Assembly: GCF_000004075.3 (NCBI RefSeq)
Contig: NC_026655.2
Span: 1,178,001 to 1,242,000 of the forward strand
From: Cucumis sativus
Taxonomy: Eukaryota; Streptophyta; Magnoliopsida; Cucurbitales; Cucurbitaceae
Direction of reading: 5' to 3'
DNA: 64,000 nt
Shown here: piece by piece, positions 26,715 through 37,686 of the stretch
How the letters are laid out: each line of letters begins with the position of its first letter
Numbering within the stretch: the first letter of the stretch is position 1
Notes under the pieces: generated by a model
Told to the model about the DNA's origin: nothing
Databases searched by the model: none
What the model saw: only the letters and a program-made list of their open reading frames with translations
Made by a program: the position numbers and the translations under genes

Positions 26715-26946
26715 ATATCGAATCCCTAAATCTCCTAATTTATTTCAATTTCAAACACAGAAGAAATGAAATCGGATTTGACGGTTCACGCAAATAGATA
26801 ATTTTCTTTTTTGTCTTTGATTCGATTCAGAAATTAGAATCAACAATCACCTGCTAATGCTACGCTCTGCTGCCGATGAATCGTTCTTCGGATTCCGTGC
26901 TGCTGCCATTGGCCATTGGGCGGCTTTCCTTTTTCGCTGCCGCCAT
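26266..26946 (-). other. Candidate minus-strand transcript with two short ORFs
   Basis: This ~680-bp island stands out from the AT-rich surroundings. On the minus strand, 26946-26860 encodes a 28-residue GC-rich ORF (MAAAKKESRPMANGSSTESE...) from an ATG in AAAATGGCGG context. A plausible splice donor (AGCAG|GTGATT) follows near 26850. After the AT microsatellite, a second ORF at 26373-26266 encodes 35 residues starting MADQCYLVHPYGSF. I recognise neither peptide. It could be a leader with upstream ORFs, a spliced non-coding RNA, or a decayed gene. Confidence 0.35.
26646..26703. repeat. (AT)n microsatellite, about 29 units
   Basis: This is an uninterrupted AT dinucleotide run, followed by a short imperfect extension (TTTATATATATAAT). 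It lies inside the putative minus-strand transcript island. Such length is usually highly polymorphic. Confidence 0.97.
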
Positions 26947-29026
26947 TTTTGCCCTACGCTTTCCTTTTTCTCTCTCTCGTCTACTCAGAAAATACAACCC
27001 TTCGTTTACATTTTAATTTATGTGAAAATATTTCAATTTTTAAAATATTTATAAATATAACCGAATATTAAAATAGTCTGATTATTTTTATATATTTGAA
27101 AATAACTTTCTATTTATTATCCTATTTTCTTTTTACAATTACCCATTTGTGGTTTTAGTCTATTTGTTCATAAAGAAAATAAGAGAAAGATATATTTTTG
27201 GCCATTGATGTTTGAACTTAATAACCATTTTGTGTATGAAGTTTAAAAACGAACACTATCAATGTTAAATGGCCTATAAAATTAGTTATTAGAATATTAA
27301 TTGACTAATAGAAAAATGACATGACATTGATTGAATTTTAGTATAATAATTACTATATGGAGACAATGTGAATTATGACCAAAACGCTTCAATAAAAAAC
27401 ATGTTAAGATTTGAGATTGGTGACTAAATTTAAATACCATTTAACTTATATTATATTTATTTTAAATTTATCCATTTATTACAATCAAATTCAAAATTTT
27501 ATATTCAATATATATATATTTATTTATTTTAGTTTAATATAATCTAAATGTTTAGTTGTTTGAATTGAGTGGAGCTCGTCCTTCAACTTTAACTAAATCT
27601 AGTTCTAAGCATCAATACATATGTTCGAGTCTATCTATGGTTGAAGAGGGAAAAATGATTGGAAGTGGTACTAAATTATTTTCTTGGGGTGTAACTTTTG
27701 AAGAATGCAAGTGCACGCCCAATTATTTTGTTGAAAGTTGACATTGCTATTAATTTCACAACAAAACAAGCTTGCAAGGAAAGATTGAAATAATTACAAC
27801 CTATTACAATCAATGTTATTGTATAGGTAAATAAAACTCTCTTTTTTCAAAAGAATTCAAAATTTCAAAATATAACTCTTATTTCCTCTATACATTCAAA
27901 CTTGTATACCTAAATTCAATGAACTTGGCTAATATTTTCTTTAAAATAAAATTACTCACACGGTTACCGTTTCGATTGTATTCTCCCTATCATTCATTGT
28001 GAGTAGTTGAGAGAGTAGTGTTTGTTGGATGTTTCATTTGAGAAACACAAAAACAAACGTTTGAAATGTCCAAGCTTTTGTCGATAACATTGAATTTTTT
28101 TTTACGAATAAGACCTTGTGTTTAGACTTATCGTTTAGACCATATTTCTTCCCTTATGCGTGATTTGAAGCTTACCTCCTCTACATATCAATGTTGCTAT
28201 GTTTAGTGGTTCAATAATTCGTTAGTTCAATGTTTTTATTCTATATTGCTAAGAAACAAAAAGGAATTGTAAAAAATAGAAGAATTGACAAGTTATTTAC
28301 ATCTCATATCAAAAATTTAATTCAAATCCAAAATAGATAACCAAAATTTTAACCAAAGTCCAAAGTATCAATTTTTCTTTCTATAGGATGTAAATACTTT
28401 TACATTTTCTTCTATTTGACATGCTTATATAAGTGAGATTGATACACATTAGTAAGGCTATTAATTTCTATTATTAATAAAAATGTTTTGCTATTTTAAA
28501 AAAATGTTAACCTAACATATGGATATTAATGAATATTTTAAAAAAAATAATAAATAAATAAATGATTTGAATAAAAGTTTGATAGTTTAGATTTATTAAG
28601 ATTTAGGGAATGGTGCAAAAGGGAAAAAGAAGTTGAAATGTAATGAATAGTAGTGGTCAACGGTGTGCGGCAGTTTGTAAAGTCAGTGGGCACAGCGCCT
28701 CCAAAACAAACACAATGGCATATACTCATAGATCGTACTCTCAATCTGCACACTTCTATTACTCTCTCTCTCTCTCTTTCTCTTTCTTTTGTTTTGACCT
28801 ATCATGGCGTCAATTGACAAGTGGCCCTATTCTTTATCTGCGCTGGGATTTCGATTCTCTCTCTCAAATCACATTAAACAAACAAACCCCCTCTTCTCCG
28901 ATCTCACTGAAAATTTTGGATCCTCAGAATCTCTGCTTTTACTCCTCCCCATTAATTAAACCAACCCATTTTCCCCACTTATAAGATGACCCCATTTTCC
29001 CTCTTCTTCCATAGCCAACCTTTTTT

Positions 29027-29028
<2 letters not shown>
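26947..29028. other. Spacer upstream of the response regulator
   Basis: AT-rich sequence without a supported gene. The region 28,630-29,030 is less AT-rich, with CT runs near 28,760-28,790, and is probably promoter and distal leader of the response regulator gene. A partial palindromic-family repeat lies at about 28,370-28,505. Confidence 0.5.

Positions 29029-29067
<39 letters not shown>
29029..29067 (+). repeat. (TC)n tract in the 5' leader of the response regulator
   Basis: A run of about 19 TC units ends 9 nt upstream of the ATG at 29077. CT-rich leaders are common in plant genes, and GA/CT repeats can bind GAGA-type factors. Length variation here could affect expression; that is inference. 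Confidence 0.93.
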
Positions 29068-29070
<3 letters not shown>

Positions 29071-29076
29071 CTCCCC

Positions 29077-30332
29077 ATGGCGACGGTTCCTGATCTCTTC
29101 CGCCGCAACGGACTTGTTGGGTTTTCCGACGAGTCGAAACAGAGGAGTTCCGGTTCCACTCAGCTTCATGTTCTTGCTGTTGATGATAGTTTTGTTGATC
29201 GGAAGGTTATTGAGCGGTTGTTGAAGAGTTCGTCATGTGAAGGTATAGATTGTTGTCGATGATTGTTTTTGTTTAATGCGTTGATTTTCGATGGGGTTTG
29301 TTTGAATTGGATTTGGTTTTTTTTGTTCTTTTTCTTTTGCAGTGACTGTTGTTGAGAGTGGGAGAAGTGCTCTTCAGTATTTGGGTTTGGATGGGGAAAC
29401 TAACTCTGTTCAGTTTAGTAGTGTAAGAAAATTTTCCCTTCATTTTAGTAATTGTTTGTTTAAGTCGAAATGTTGTTTGATCTTGAATTGATGATTAGTT
29501 GTTGGGTTTTGTGTTGATTTATTGCTTTCAGGCTTTGAAGGTGAATCTCATTATTACAGATTACTCCATGCCTGAAATGACAGGATATGAACTGCTCAAG
29601 AAGATCAAGGTTGGTTTCTTGGTTGATTGGCTTGTTTTTTGTTCTTCTCACTCTTTCTAAAATAAATTGGTTCTTAGTTTTTGAAAGTTTCGTCCACTTC
29701 TAGATTTGTTGCTTTGTTACCCACTTGTTACCCAAGTTGAAGGAAAAAAAACAAGCCAAAGTTTTGTTCTTCCAATTTGGCTAAGAATGAACTCTGTTAG
29801 TAAACCATTGTATGAAAATTGAGAGATACTGCACTTCGTATGTTATATCAATGGCTGAAAGAGGATTGTTATGAACAGGAATCATCAGCTTTCAGGGAGA
29901 TTCCTGTTGTGATAATGTCATCAGAGAATATTATGGCTCGTATCGACAGGTATAGATACATTCTCCCTTCTCTCTTGTTCTTGGATTTACTTTTTCATGG
30001 TTAACTTTAAAGCTGAAGAATTGGGGTTTCATTTTTCTTATAGTTGTTTAAAGGAAGGGGCTGAAGAATTCATAGTAAAGCCAGTGAAACTGTCTGATGT
30101 GAAACGATTGAAAGATTTCATTATGGAAGGAGAAAATGGAGGGAAGAAAATTGATCTTAAGAGGAAACTCCATCTCAATCATGATCACAACCCATTGTCT
30201 CCAGCCTCTCCAACGCCGTCGATGACAGCGTTCGACCAATGCCAAGGATTCAAGCAACGATCACCACCGTCGTTACGACCGTCCTCGATCATACATTCAT
30301 CAAAGAAACCTAGGTTCCTCAATGGCAACTAA
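29077..30332 (+). CDS. Type-A two-component response regulator (ARR5/ARR15-like), cytokinin signalling
   Basis: Five exons: 29077-29242, 29343-29422, 29532-29609, 29879-29949 and 30044-30332. They give 227 residues. A receiver domain covers about residues 29-155: acidic pair Asp36-Asp37 ([12 protein letters not shown]), phospho-acceptor Asp92 ([20 protein letters not shown]), Ser/Thr switch in VVIMSSEN, and Lys144 ([13 protein letters not shown]). A short Ser/Pro/basic tail follows, without a GARP/Myb DNA-binding domain, which makes it type-A. Type-A regulators are rapidly induced by cytokinin and dampen the histidine-kinase/phosphotransfer pathway, competing with type-B regulators. Exon 5 begins so that the residue before CLKEGAEEF is Ser rather than the common Arg. 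Its position between DEL and EDS1 agrees with ARR5 (next to EDS1 in Arabidopsis) and ARR15; the subgroup assignment rests on that context. Confidence 0.95.
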
Positions 30333-31823
30333 TTCACATGATGGAATTCAAGTGGTAAAAGCTCTTTGTTCTTTTTGTATAAAAGTTGATTGGTGTTGTT
30401 GGAAACTCAAAATCCCACATTTGCTGTTTCTCTTTTTCTTTTTTGGTTCATTGCTGTTTCAAAGGTCTCAGAGAAGTAAAAGAAAAAAAAAGTACATTGA
30501 AGTGTCAATGAAAACACAATAGACAAGTTTCGTAGCTCTGCTTGGTTGTTTGCTTTCTAGCTATGTTTTGATCTTATTGCTTGTGGCTATGCCACGAGGA
30601 GAGATTCGAACGTTCACAGTAATTAAACTCGACTCTTACATTGTACAGTGGATCGGGTCACAAACTTTCGATTCATTGAAACTTGTTGATTTTGGATTTA
30701 TTATTTGTACCTACAAAATCTTTTGTTCATAATATAGATTGTAATACAACTATGAGGGATTGGGAAGTTATTTGGAAATCAATCATGAGAATAATTGACA
30801 TGGATTATTGGGGAGAAATGTGTTGGAGTAATGATGGAATTATGTGGTTATCATTTTGAAATCAGTTGCAACCAATTGTTAATTATTTGATTAATTTATT
30901 CCTTATGAGAATAATGCAAATGGATAATGGAAGAAAACTGTGGTAGTATTAATGGAATATATATTGAAATTCATCATATATTTGGGTCATATTCAATGTG
31001 AAATTGGGATAAACATATTGAAACAACCATTAAAACAATAAGTAAAATCGATGAGATAGCATCTATGTCTAGGGTCTTTGACTTGAGATCACCGGCTGCA
31101 AAATGTTCAAATACATGAGTAAAGATCCAACTACAAATCTTCACTAAAAAGGCAAGAGATTAGAGATTTTGTTCATATAAAATGCACCAAAATGTCCAAA
31201 TACACGAGTAAAAATCCGACTACAAAATTCACTAAAAAGGAAAAAATATTTTTCAAAAGGAAACCAAATAAAATCTTTATCCCAATTGATTATTCTTCAA
31301 AAAAATTCTTTTTGACTGTCAACCAAAAAAGTCAAAGCTGAACAAAACAAAATTTCCGCATCCATGTGGCTTCTAACAAAGGGAAACAAAAGTGATCTCA
31401 AGTTTCAAAAAAAAAAATTCTTCTTTTTGTTAGTGTTGTACTATAACAACATTGTAATGTATAAAAGTCAAATAATATCTAAGCTAGCGATATACTTTTC
31501 GAAATCATATTAGGTACTCCCTGTTTGATTGTATGTTAAATGCTTTCAACTAGCCCAAGCAAACAAGTTGATGCAGCAAGTGAAGTTCGCCTTTCTTTTT
31601 TAGATGCCCTCTTTATGATATTTTGCATTAGAACATGTTGTCAACTCAAATGGATTGCAAATGCACTAACTAAACACTTTAACCAAATCTTTACTTGACT
31701 AATACATACATTCTTCATGGATCCCCCACTTCTCAACCAACTGTCATCCTAAAATCTACATGAATGTGGAGAGTTTGAACATTTAAACTGCAATTCTAGT
31801 TGGATGAACATGTAGTCCAACTT
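30333..31823. other. Spacer between response regulator and LAP5-like gene
   Basis: The early part is probable 3' UTR of the response regulator (open frame 30322-30522 is a shadow). The rest is AT-rich. Two near-identical phrases (ATACACGAGTAAAAATCC / ATACATGAGTAAAGATCC, around 31,110 and 31,200) mark a short imperfect local duplication. No gene is supported. Confidence 0.5.
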
Positions 31824-31831
31824 TATAAATA
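31824..31831 (+). promoter_or_regulatory. TATA box of the LAP5/PKSB-like gene
   Basis: TATAAATA lies 69 nt upstream of the ATG at 31893, leaving room for a short ~35-nt leader. Confidence 0.65.
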
Positions 31832-31892
31832 GCAATGTTATCCTGGCAAATTGCAAAGAATCAATTGATTCCTAGGTTTCTTTGGAAAAGTA

Positions 31893-33340
31893 ATGAAAGA
31901 GATGGAAAACAGAAATGGTGCACAAGAAGCTTCCAAGGGAAAGGCCAACCCTGGAAAAGCTACGATTTTGGCTCTTGGGAAAGCATTCCCTCCTCAACTT
32001 GTCCTTCAAGACTACCTAGTCGACGGCTATTTCAAGGACACAAGCTGCGATGATATTGATCTCAAGCAGAAACTCACTCGACTATGTAATTTTAATCTTT
32101 CACTCTTTCTTCTTTTTTTTGGAAATATCTCATACTTCATTGATCTGAAAGAACTGAATGGAACTTCTAAGATGGTTTTAAAAAAAATTTACAAGTGCAT
32201 TAGAGTACTACTTCTCCTTTTTAACTGAATTAATCGTCATCCTCTAATAGTGTAAATCCTTTAACAGGCAAGACAACAACAGTAAAAACTAGATACGTGG
32301 TGATGTCAGAAGAGATCTTGAAGAAGTACCCAGAGCTAGCAAAGGAAGGTCAACCGACCATAAAGCAGAGACTGGAGATTTGCAACAAAGCTGTGACAGA
32401 AATGGCCATTGAAGCTTCACAAGCTGCCATTAACAACTGGGGAAGGCCAGCTTCAGACATTACCCACTTAGTCTATGTTTCTTCAAGTGAAGCTCGCTTG
32501 CCTGGTGGTGATCTCTTCCTAGCAAGGGGCCTTGGACTCAGCCCTCAAACCCAACGAGTCATGCTTTACTTCACGGGTTGCTCGGGAGGCGTGGCAGGCC
32601 TTAGAGTCGCAAAAGACTTAGCTGAAAACAACCCAGGAAGCCGAGTCCTGCTTGTCACCTCTGAAACCACCATTATCGGGTAACTCTTTTAATCACCTCC
32701 TAAAGCTCATACATGCTGTTCTCAGAATTTTAAACATAAACACCAATTTCTTTACAGCTTCAAGCCACCGAGTGTAAATCGTCCATACGATCTCGTAGGC
32801 GTGGCACTATTTGGGGATGGTGCAGGGGCGATGGTAATTGGGAGAGACCCTTTTTTGGGCATTGAACGACCACTCTTTGAACTCCACACAACAACCCAGA
32901 AATTCATTCCAGATACTCAGAACATAATCGATGGGAAACTGTCGGAGGAAGGTATTAGTTTCACAATAACAAGAGAACTTCCTCAGATAATTGAAGACAA
33001 CATCGAAAGTTTCTGTGAGACATTTCTTCAAACACTTGGGTTACATGAGAAAGAATACAACAAAATATTCTGGGCAGTACATCCAGGTGGGCCAGCGATA
33101 TTGAACAGGTTGGAGAAGAGGCTAGAACTGTTACCTGAGAAGCTGACAGCGAGCCGACGAGCTCTGATGGACTATGGAAATGCGAGTAGTAACACGATCG
33201 TGTACGTATTGGAATACATGATGGAAGAAAGCTTGAAAATGAAGATGGAAGGTAGGAAAATTGAGGAATGGGGATTGATTCTGGCGTTTGGACCTGGGAT
33301 TTCATTTGAAGGGATTCTGGCGAGGAATCTTGCCGTATGA
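31893..33340 (+). CDS. LAP5: Type III polyketide synthase, LAP5/PKSB type (sporopollenin biosynthesis)
   Basis: Three exons: 31893-32085, 32268-32679 and 32758-33340. They give 395 residues, the usual type III PKS length. Catalytic triad by count: Cys169 (MLYFTGCSGGVAGLRVAKD), His310 (FWAVHPGGPAIL) and Asn343 (DYGNASSNT); the C-terminal GPG motif is in LAFGPGISFEG. The N-terminal blocks NPGKATILALGKAFP and LTRLCKTTTVKTRYVVMSEE, and the block VYVSSSEARLPGGDL, match Arabidopsis PKSB/LAP5 better than PKSA/LAP6 or chalcone synthase. The enzyme condenses fatty acyl-CoA starters with malonyl-CoA to hydroxyalkyl alpha-pyrones, precursors of the pollen exine, in the tapetum. The first ATG was used; an in-frame ATG at 31902 would remove three residues. 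Its Arabidopsis counterpart (At4g34850) is not in the syntenic block, so it is an intruder between the response regulator and EDS1. Confidence 0.95.
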
Positions 33341-34634
33341 GAAAAATGATAGAGTTGATGCTTACTATGAATATGAAATTTTCAATTTCTATTGTGTGTT
33401 AGTTTTTAGAAATGTTGAATGGAATGATTTGTTTTGGTCTCTACGTTGTTATCATCCACCAAGCTTTTTGTATATTATAATTAGGATAATTATAAATAAC
33501 AATTTTAAGAATAATGATAACAAAATCTATTGGTAATAACTTCCCACAATTTTTTTTAAATATAACAATCTTAATTATTCCTTTAATTTTAAAATATTAA
33601 GTCTATAGAATAAAACTAAACAACTCATTTTAGCACTATACATCAATTTTCAAAAAGTTATATAGTTAGTCACTAATGTTGTAATTTTATCTTTGTTTCA
33701 ATTTAATTCTTAGTTTCGATTTTCATTAAATACCAATTAATAGACATTAATGTCTATTAATTGATTTAAAATAGTTGTGAAGTGATGATTGAAATTTAGT
33801 TTTAATAGTGATACATAAATAATCAAACTTAATTAATCATACTCTTTTAGGATGGAAGGTGAGTATTTAGCTGATGTTAAACCTTAAAATGTAAATCTTG
33901 AAAAATCAAAACAAAAACAAAAAAATGACTAAATTTAAACCAAACTTAGAAACTAAATAAAAATTAGATTTAAAGCTTAAAGACCATAATAAAACAAAAG
34001 TCAATAAAATTGTAACGGATTAAATTAAAAACAAACTCAAAATAAAAGTCTTGAATATTTAATATTTTGAAAAATGTGGACCAAATAAAAAGTTAACAGA
34101 GGTGTAAAAAAGGAAAAAAAATATTTATTCAACTCCGAACCATTAATTTTATCAATTTAGACCTTGTATTTTTACAAAAACATAAATATAAACTTCAAAT
34201 TTTAATTTAAGTTTTAAATTGATACATTGAAGCAATAATTAATTTAAGATTTAAATTTATACAACATACAAAGTTTTATAATATAAATATTTGTATATGG
34301 AAAAAAAAAACCAAAAACTTATTGGTGGAAAAGGAATTATAATTTTAGGAAAAGCAATTCCCGAAGACGCAAACTCTCACATGTGAAAGTGAAACAAACA
34401 AACAAAGTTGGAAAGTTCGTAGATATTGAAACTTTGATTCCTTGACAAACCACTTATATTAAATTTCTTGGAAAAGCACTGCCCAATCCAAAACTACTTT
34501 TCCAAACGGAAAGACGACAACCAATGATTAACAATTCCATAATATACAATCTTTTGTATCATAAATTATGAAGACCAAGACGTAGACTCAGAGCCAAAAG
34601 AGCAGAGAACCATAATCGGAGCTAAGGGAAAAAG
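33341..34634. other. Spacer / EDS1 promoter region
   Basis: AT-rich, with remnants of a common dispersed motif (AACTAAATTTAAACC-like) around 33,900-34,260. The last ~250 bases, including a purine-rich leader, belong to the EDS1 upstream region. No gene is seen. Confidence 0.5.
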
Positions 34635-37600
34635 ATGGCTCACCTGAAGCTTGAAGGCGCCATTAATTTGAAGGAAGATCTCATCGCAACCGCTTGCTCT
34701 GCCGCCATTAAAGCTCACAAGCATCCTGAGAAGCCATTTCTTCTTGATAAAACTAGAGATTCCTCCATCATTAGCTTCGCCGGATCTTCGTCGCCGGAAG
34801 CCTGGTTCTCTGCTTCCGATTCGTCTTTTGGAGAAACCAAAATCGATACTCAGCTGTTTCCGTCAGTCAGGAGCATCGGCGTCGATGATTATGCCGTCGT
34901 CAATTCCGCATTTCTTCGGAGATTCCAGGGGATTTTGGGGAAGCTTAAGGAGGTACCATTACTATTATTTGCCCTAATTTGGTACTTTTTATTCTTCACA
35001 TTTGCTTTCTTAAGTTATTTATTTACTTTCTTCAATAAATTTTGGCTAATCTAATTATATATTTTAATCTCAAATTTTCTATTTAATAATTTTCCAAAGT
35101 ATTCTTTTATACTTTTTCTCATTTCAGTTGGAGTAATGATAAGTTTCAAATGCAAACTTAATAAATGCTCTTAATTTGATTCACTTAGGGGAAATGGAGT
35201 TCCATGAAAATAATTTTAAGTCCCACAAGGTTTGTTATATACTTACTCGTAGAAGTTTAAGATGATGATAAATTTAGATATTTCATTAAAATTAAAGTTA
35301 AAGATGACTCTGCGTTCAAAATTTTAAATAATATGATCTAAATTGAAAAAAAAAAAATCAAGTTTAGAGTGTTAACACTGTTATAAATATTCTATTATAA
35401 ATTGCAATAAAAAGCATTTTTGTATGGGTAGACTAATAATCGAGTAAGGAAACATGACCTATACAAATATATTTTCAAATTTTAGGATGAAAAAAGAAAA
35501 ATTATTATAAATAATAAAACTGGAAGTCACTCAAAATATATTTTGATTTATATATTTTGATTCAATCTAAACAGACCATCAATCCAAATAGCCCTCAATA
35601 ATCACCAAGAGGGTTGCTATATTTTGTATTTGAAAATCGTCTTGAGATAACGAATAGATAACAAGTAGTTTTATTTTAAAAAACAACAATAAATAGGCTT
35701 TCTTGAAAAATATAGGACAAAAATTAGATATTTGAAGGTATGAACACAAAAAGTTGAATAAAATTTTGCTTTGACATTTTTGCAATGCTATGATTACAAC
35801 AAAGATGATTAGGTATCGTACTCCATATTTAGAAATTGCATTATTTCCCTATGCAATTTCAATAAATCCAGGCTTCCAACAAAACCCTATCACTTCTCTT
35901 AACTATTGAGGGATTTCGTTTTCTCAGGTTCTGAGAGTGAACAAGTCTGTGGTGTTTACCGGCCACTCAGCCGGAGGTTCGATAGCCATTCTTGCAACCA
36001 TCTGGCTGTTGGAACAGCAAAGAAACCCAGACTCAAACCCATACACCAACTTCACTCCTACATGTATCACATTTGGATCTCCCCTTGTTGGTAACTTCAT
36101 TTTCTACCATGCTCTCAAAAGGGAGAAATGGTCCACCCAATTTGTGCACTTTGTCACCAGATACGACATCGTTCCACGAATCCATCTTGCTCCTCTGTCA
36201 TCCTTACAACCACAACTACAAACCATCCTCAACTGCCTGAACTCGAGATCACTTGGGTCAACAGTGAATGGAAACGTAGCTACCGAATTCTTTATGACGG
36301 TGATGAGGAATGCATCGGCTGTGGTAAGCAACGCTGCATGTCGTCTCATGGGAAACACTAACCTTTTGCTAGACACATTGCAAAGCTTTGTGAAATTGAG
36401 TCCTTATAGCCCTTTTGGCACATACATTTTCTTCACTGAGAGTGAGAAAGCGGTGGTGGTGACCAACCCAGATGCTGTTTTACAAATACTATTCTATGCT
36501 TGTCAGTTGAGCTCTGAGAGCGAATGTGATCACATTGCTCAACAGAGTTTAAAGGCCCATTGGGGTTATGAATCTAAAATGCAGCAAAACTTGGAGCTAC
36601 TGCATGCCATTCGCCTAGATGAATTGGCTAAGCTGCCATTGTCCTTAACAGGCAGGAACACGGCAATAACTGAAGCATTGAATGAACTTGGCCTAGTAAG
36701 TTCTCTAATCTTCTTGCTCTCTCCATCTTTATCTCTCATATTATATTCTTCGACTCCTATACCTAAGAAGACAAATACACATGAAATATAGATACAATAA
36801 AATACACCCAATGTTCAATGCACCAAATCACATTATGAAAAGTATCTAAAAGTATCAATACTGATTTTTTGCCTTACCTAAAGGATAAGGTATCCCTAAC
36901 GGGACTTGGTACAATGAACTCTAACCATCAAATGTGAAATTACAGAGTACAAGAGCTTTATTGAATCTTCGGGCAGCAGGCGCATATGAAGAGCAGAAAA
37001 CGAGAAATAAAGAAAGGATGGAAGTAAAGAAACAGAATATCGAGGATCATTTGAATTGGCTAGAAGTAGATTACAGAGCTGTTTGTAAGGTTGATGGTTT
37101 CGGATACTATGATGTATTTAAACTCCAGAAGGATCCAATAGATTTCCAAGCTAATATCAAGAGACTTGAACTAGCAGGTATATGGGATGAGACTGTAGAA
37201 ATGCTCAAAAGATACGAGCTCCCAGAGGAATTTGAGGGCGACGATGAATGGATAAAACTCGGAACCAGGTTTCGCCGTCTTGTTGAGCCTCTAGATATTG
37301 CTAACTACTATAGACATTCAAAGAATGATGACACTGGTCCTTATCTGATAAAAGGAAGGCCGAAACGTTACAGATTTACACAAAGATGGCTTGAGCATAA
37401 TAAAAAAATGTCAGATCCTAGTGAAGAATCAACTCTTTGGGCAAAAGTAGAGGAGATCCGTATCAAAACCAAAACCAAAATGTACGCTGAATGTTCAAGA
37501 GAAATTATAGAGCTGGAGAGGAAGATGAAGCGATGGATCAATGAGATTGAAGATGATATGTTGTTAAAGAAATCTACCTTCATGGAGTGGTGGAAGACAC

Positions 37601-37686
37601 TTCCTGAGCATCATAGATCACAGTCTTGTATTAAGGATGACATCGAGAGGATGGTGAATGACAACAATGCCACTAACACAATGTAG
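34635..37686 (+). CDS. EDS1: EDS1, lipase-like immune regulator of TIR-NLR signalling
   Basis: Three exons: 34635-34952, 35928-36695 and 36946-37686. They give 608 residues, against 623 in Arabidopsis. The N-terminal alpha/beta-hydrolase fold carries the lipase-type nucleophile elbow FTGHSAGGS with Ser120, Asp186 (RYDIVPRIHLAP) and His317 (KAHWGY), so the catalytic-type triad is intact. The C-terminal EP domain (about 363-608) contains RLVEPLDIANYYRHSKNDDT then GPYLIKGRPKRY; the family's KNEDT motif appears as KNDDT (488-492). EDS1 forms heterodimers with PAD4 or SAG101 that bind TIR-made nucleotides and activate helper NLRs, driving salicylate-linked and cell-death defence in nucleus and cytoplasm. 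Lipase activity is not needed in Arabidopsis. Intron 1 is unusually long here (975 nt) and AT-rich. Only one EDS1 copy is seen in the window. Confidence 0.97.
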
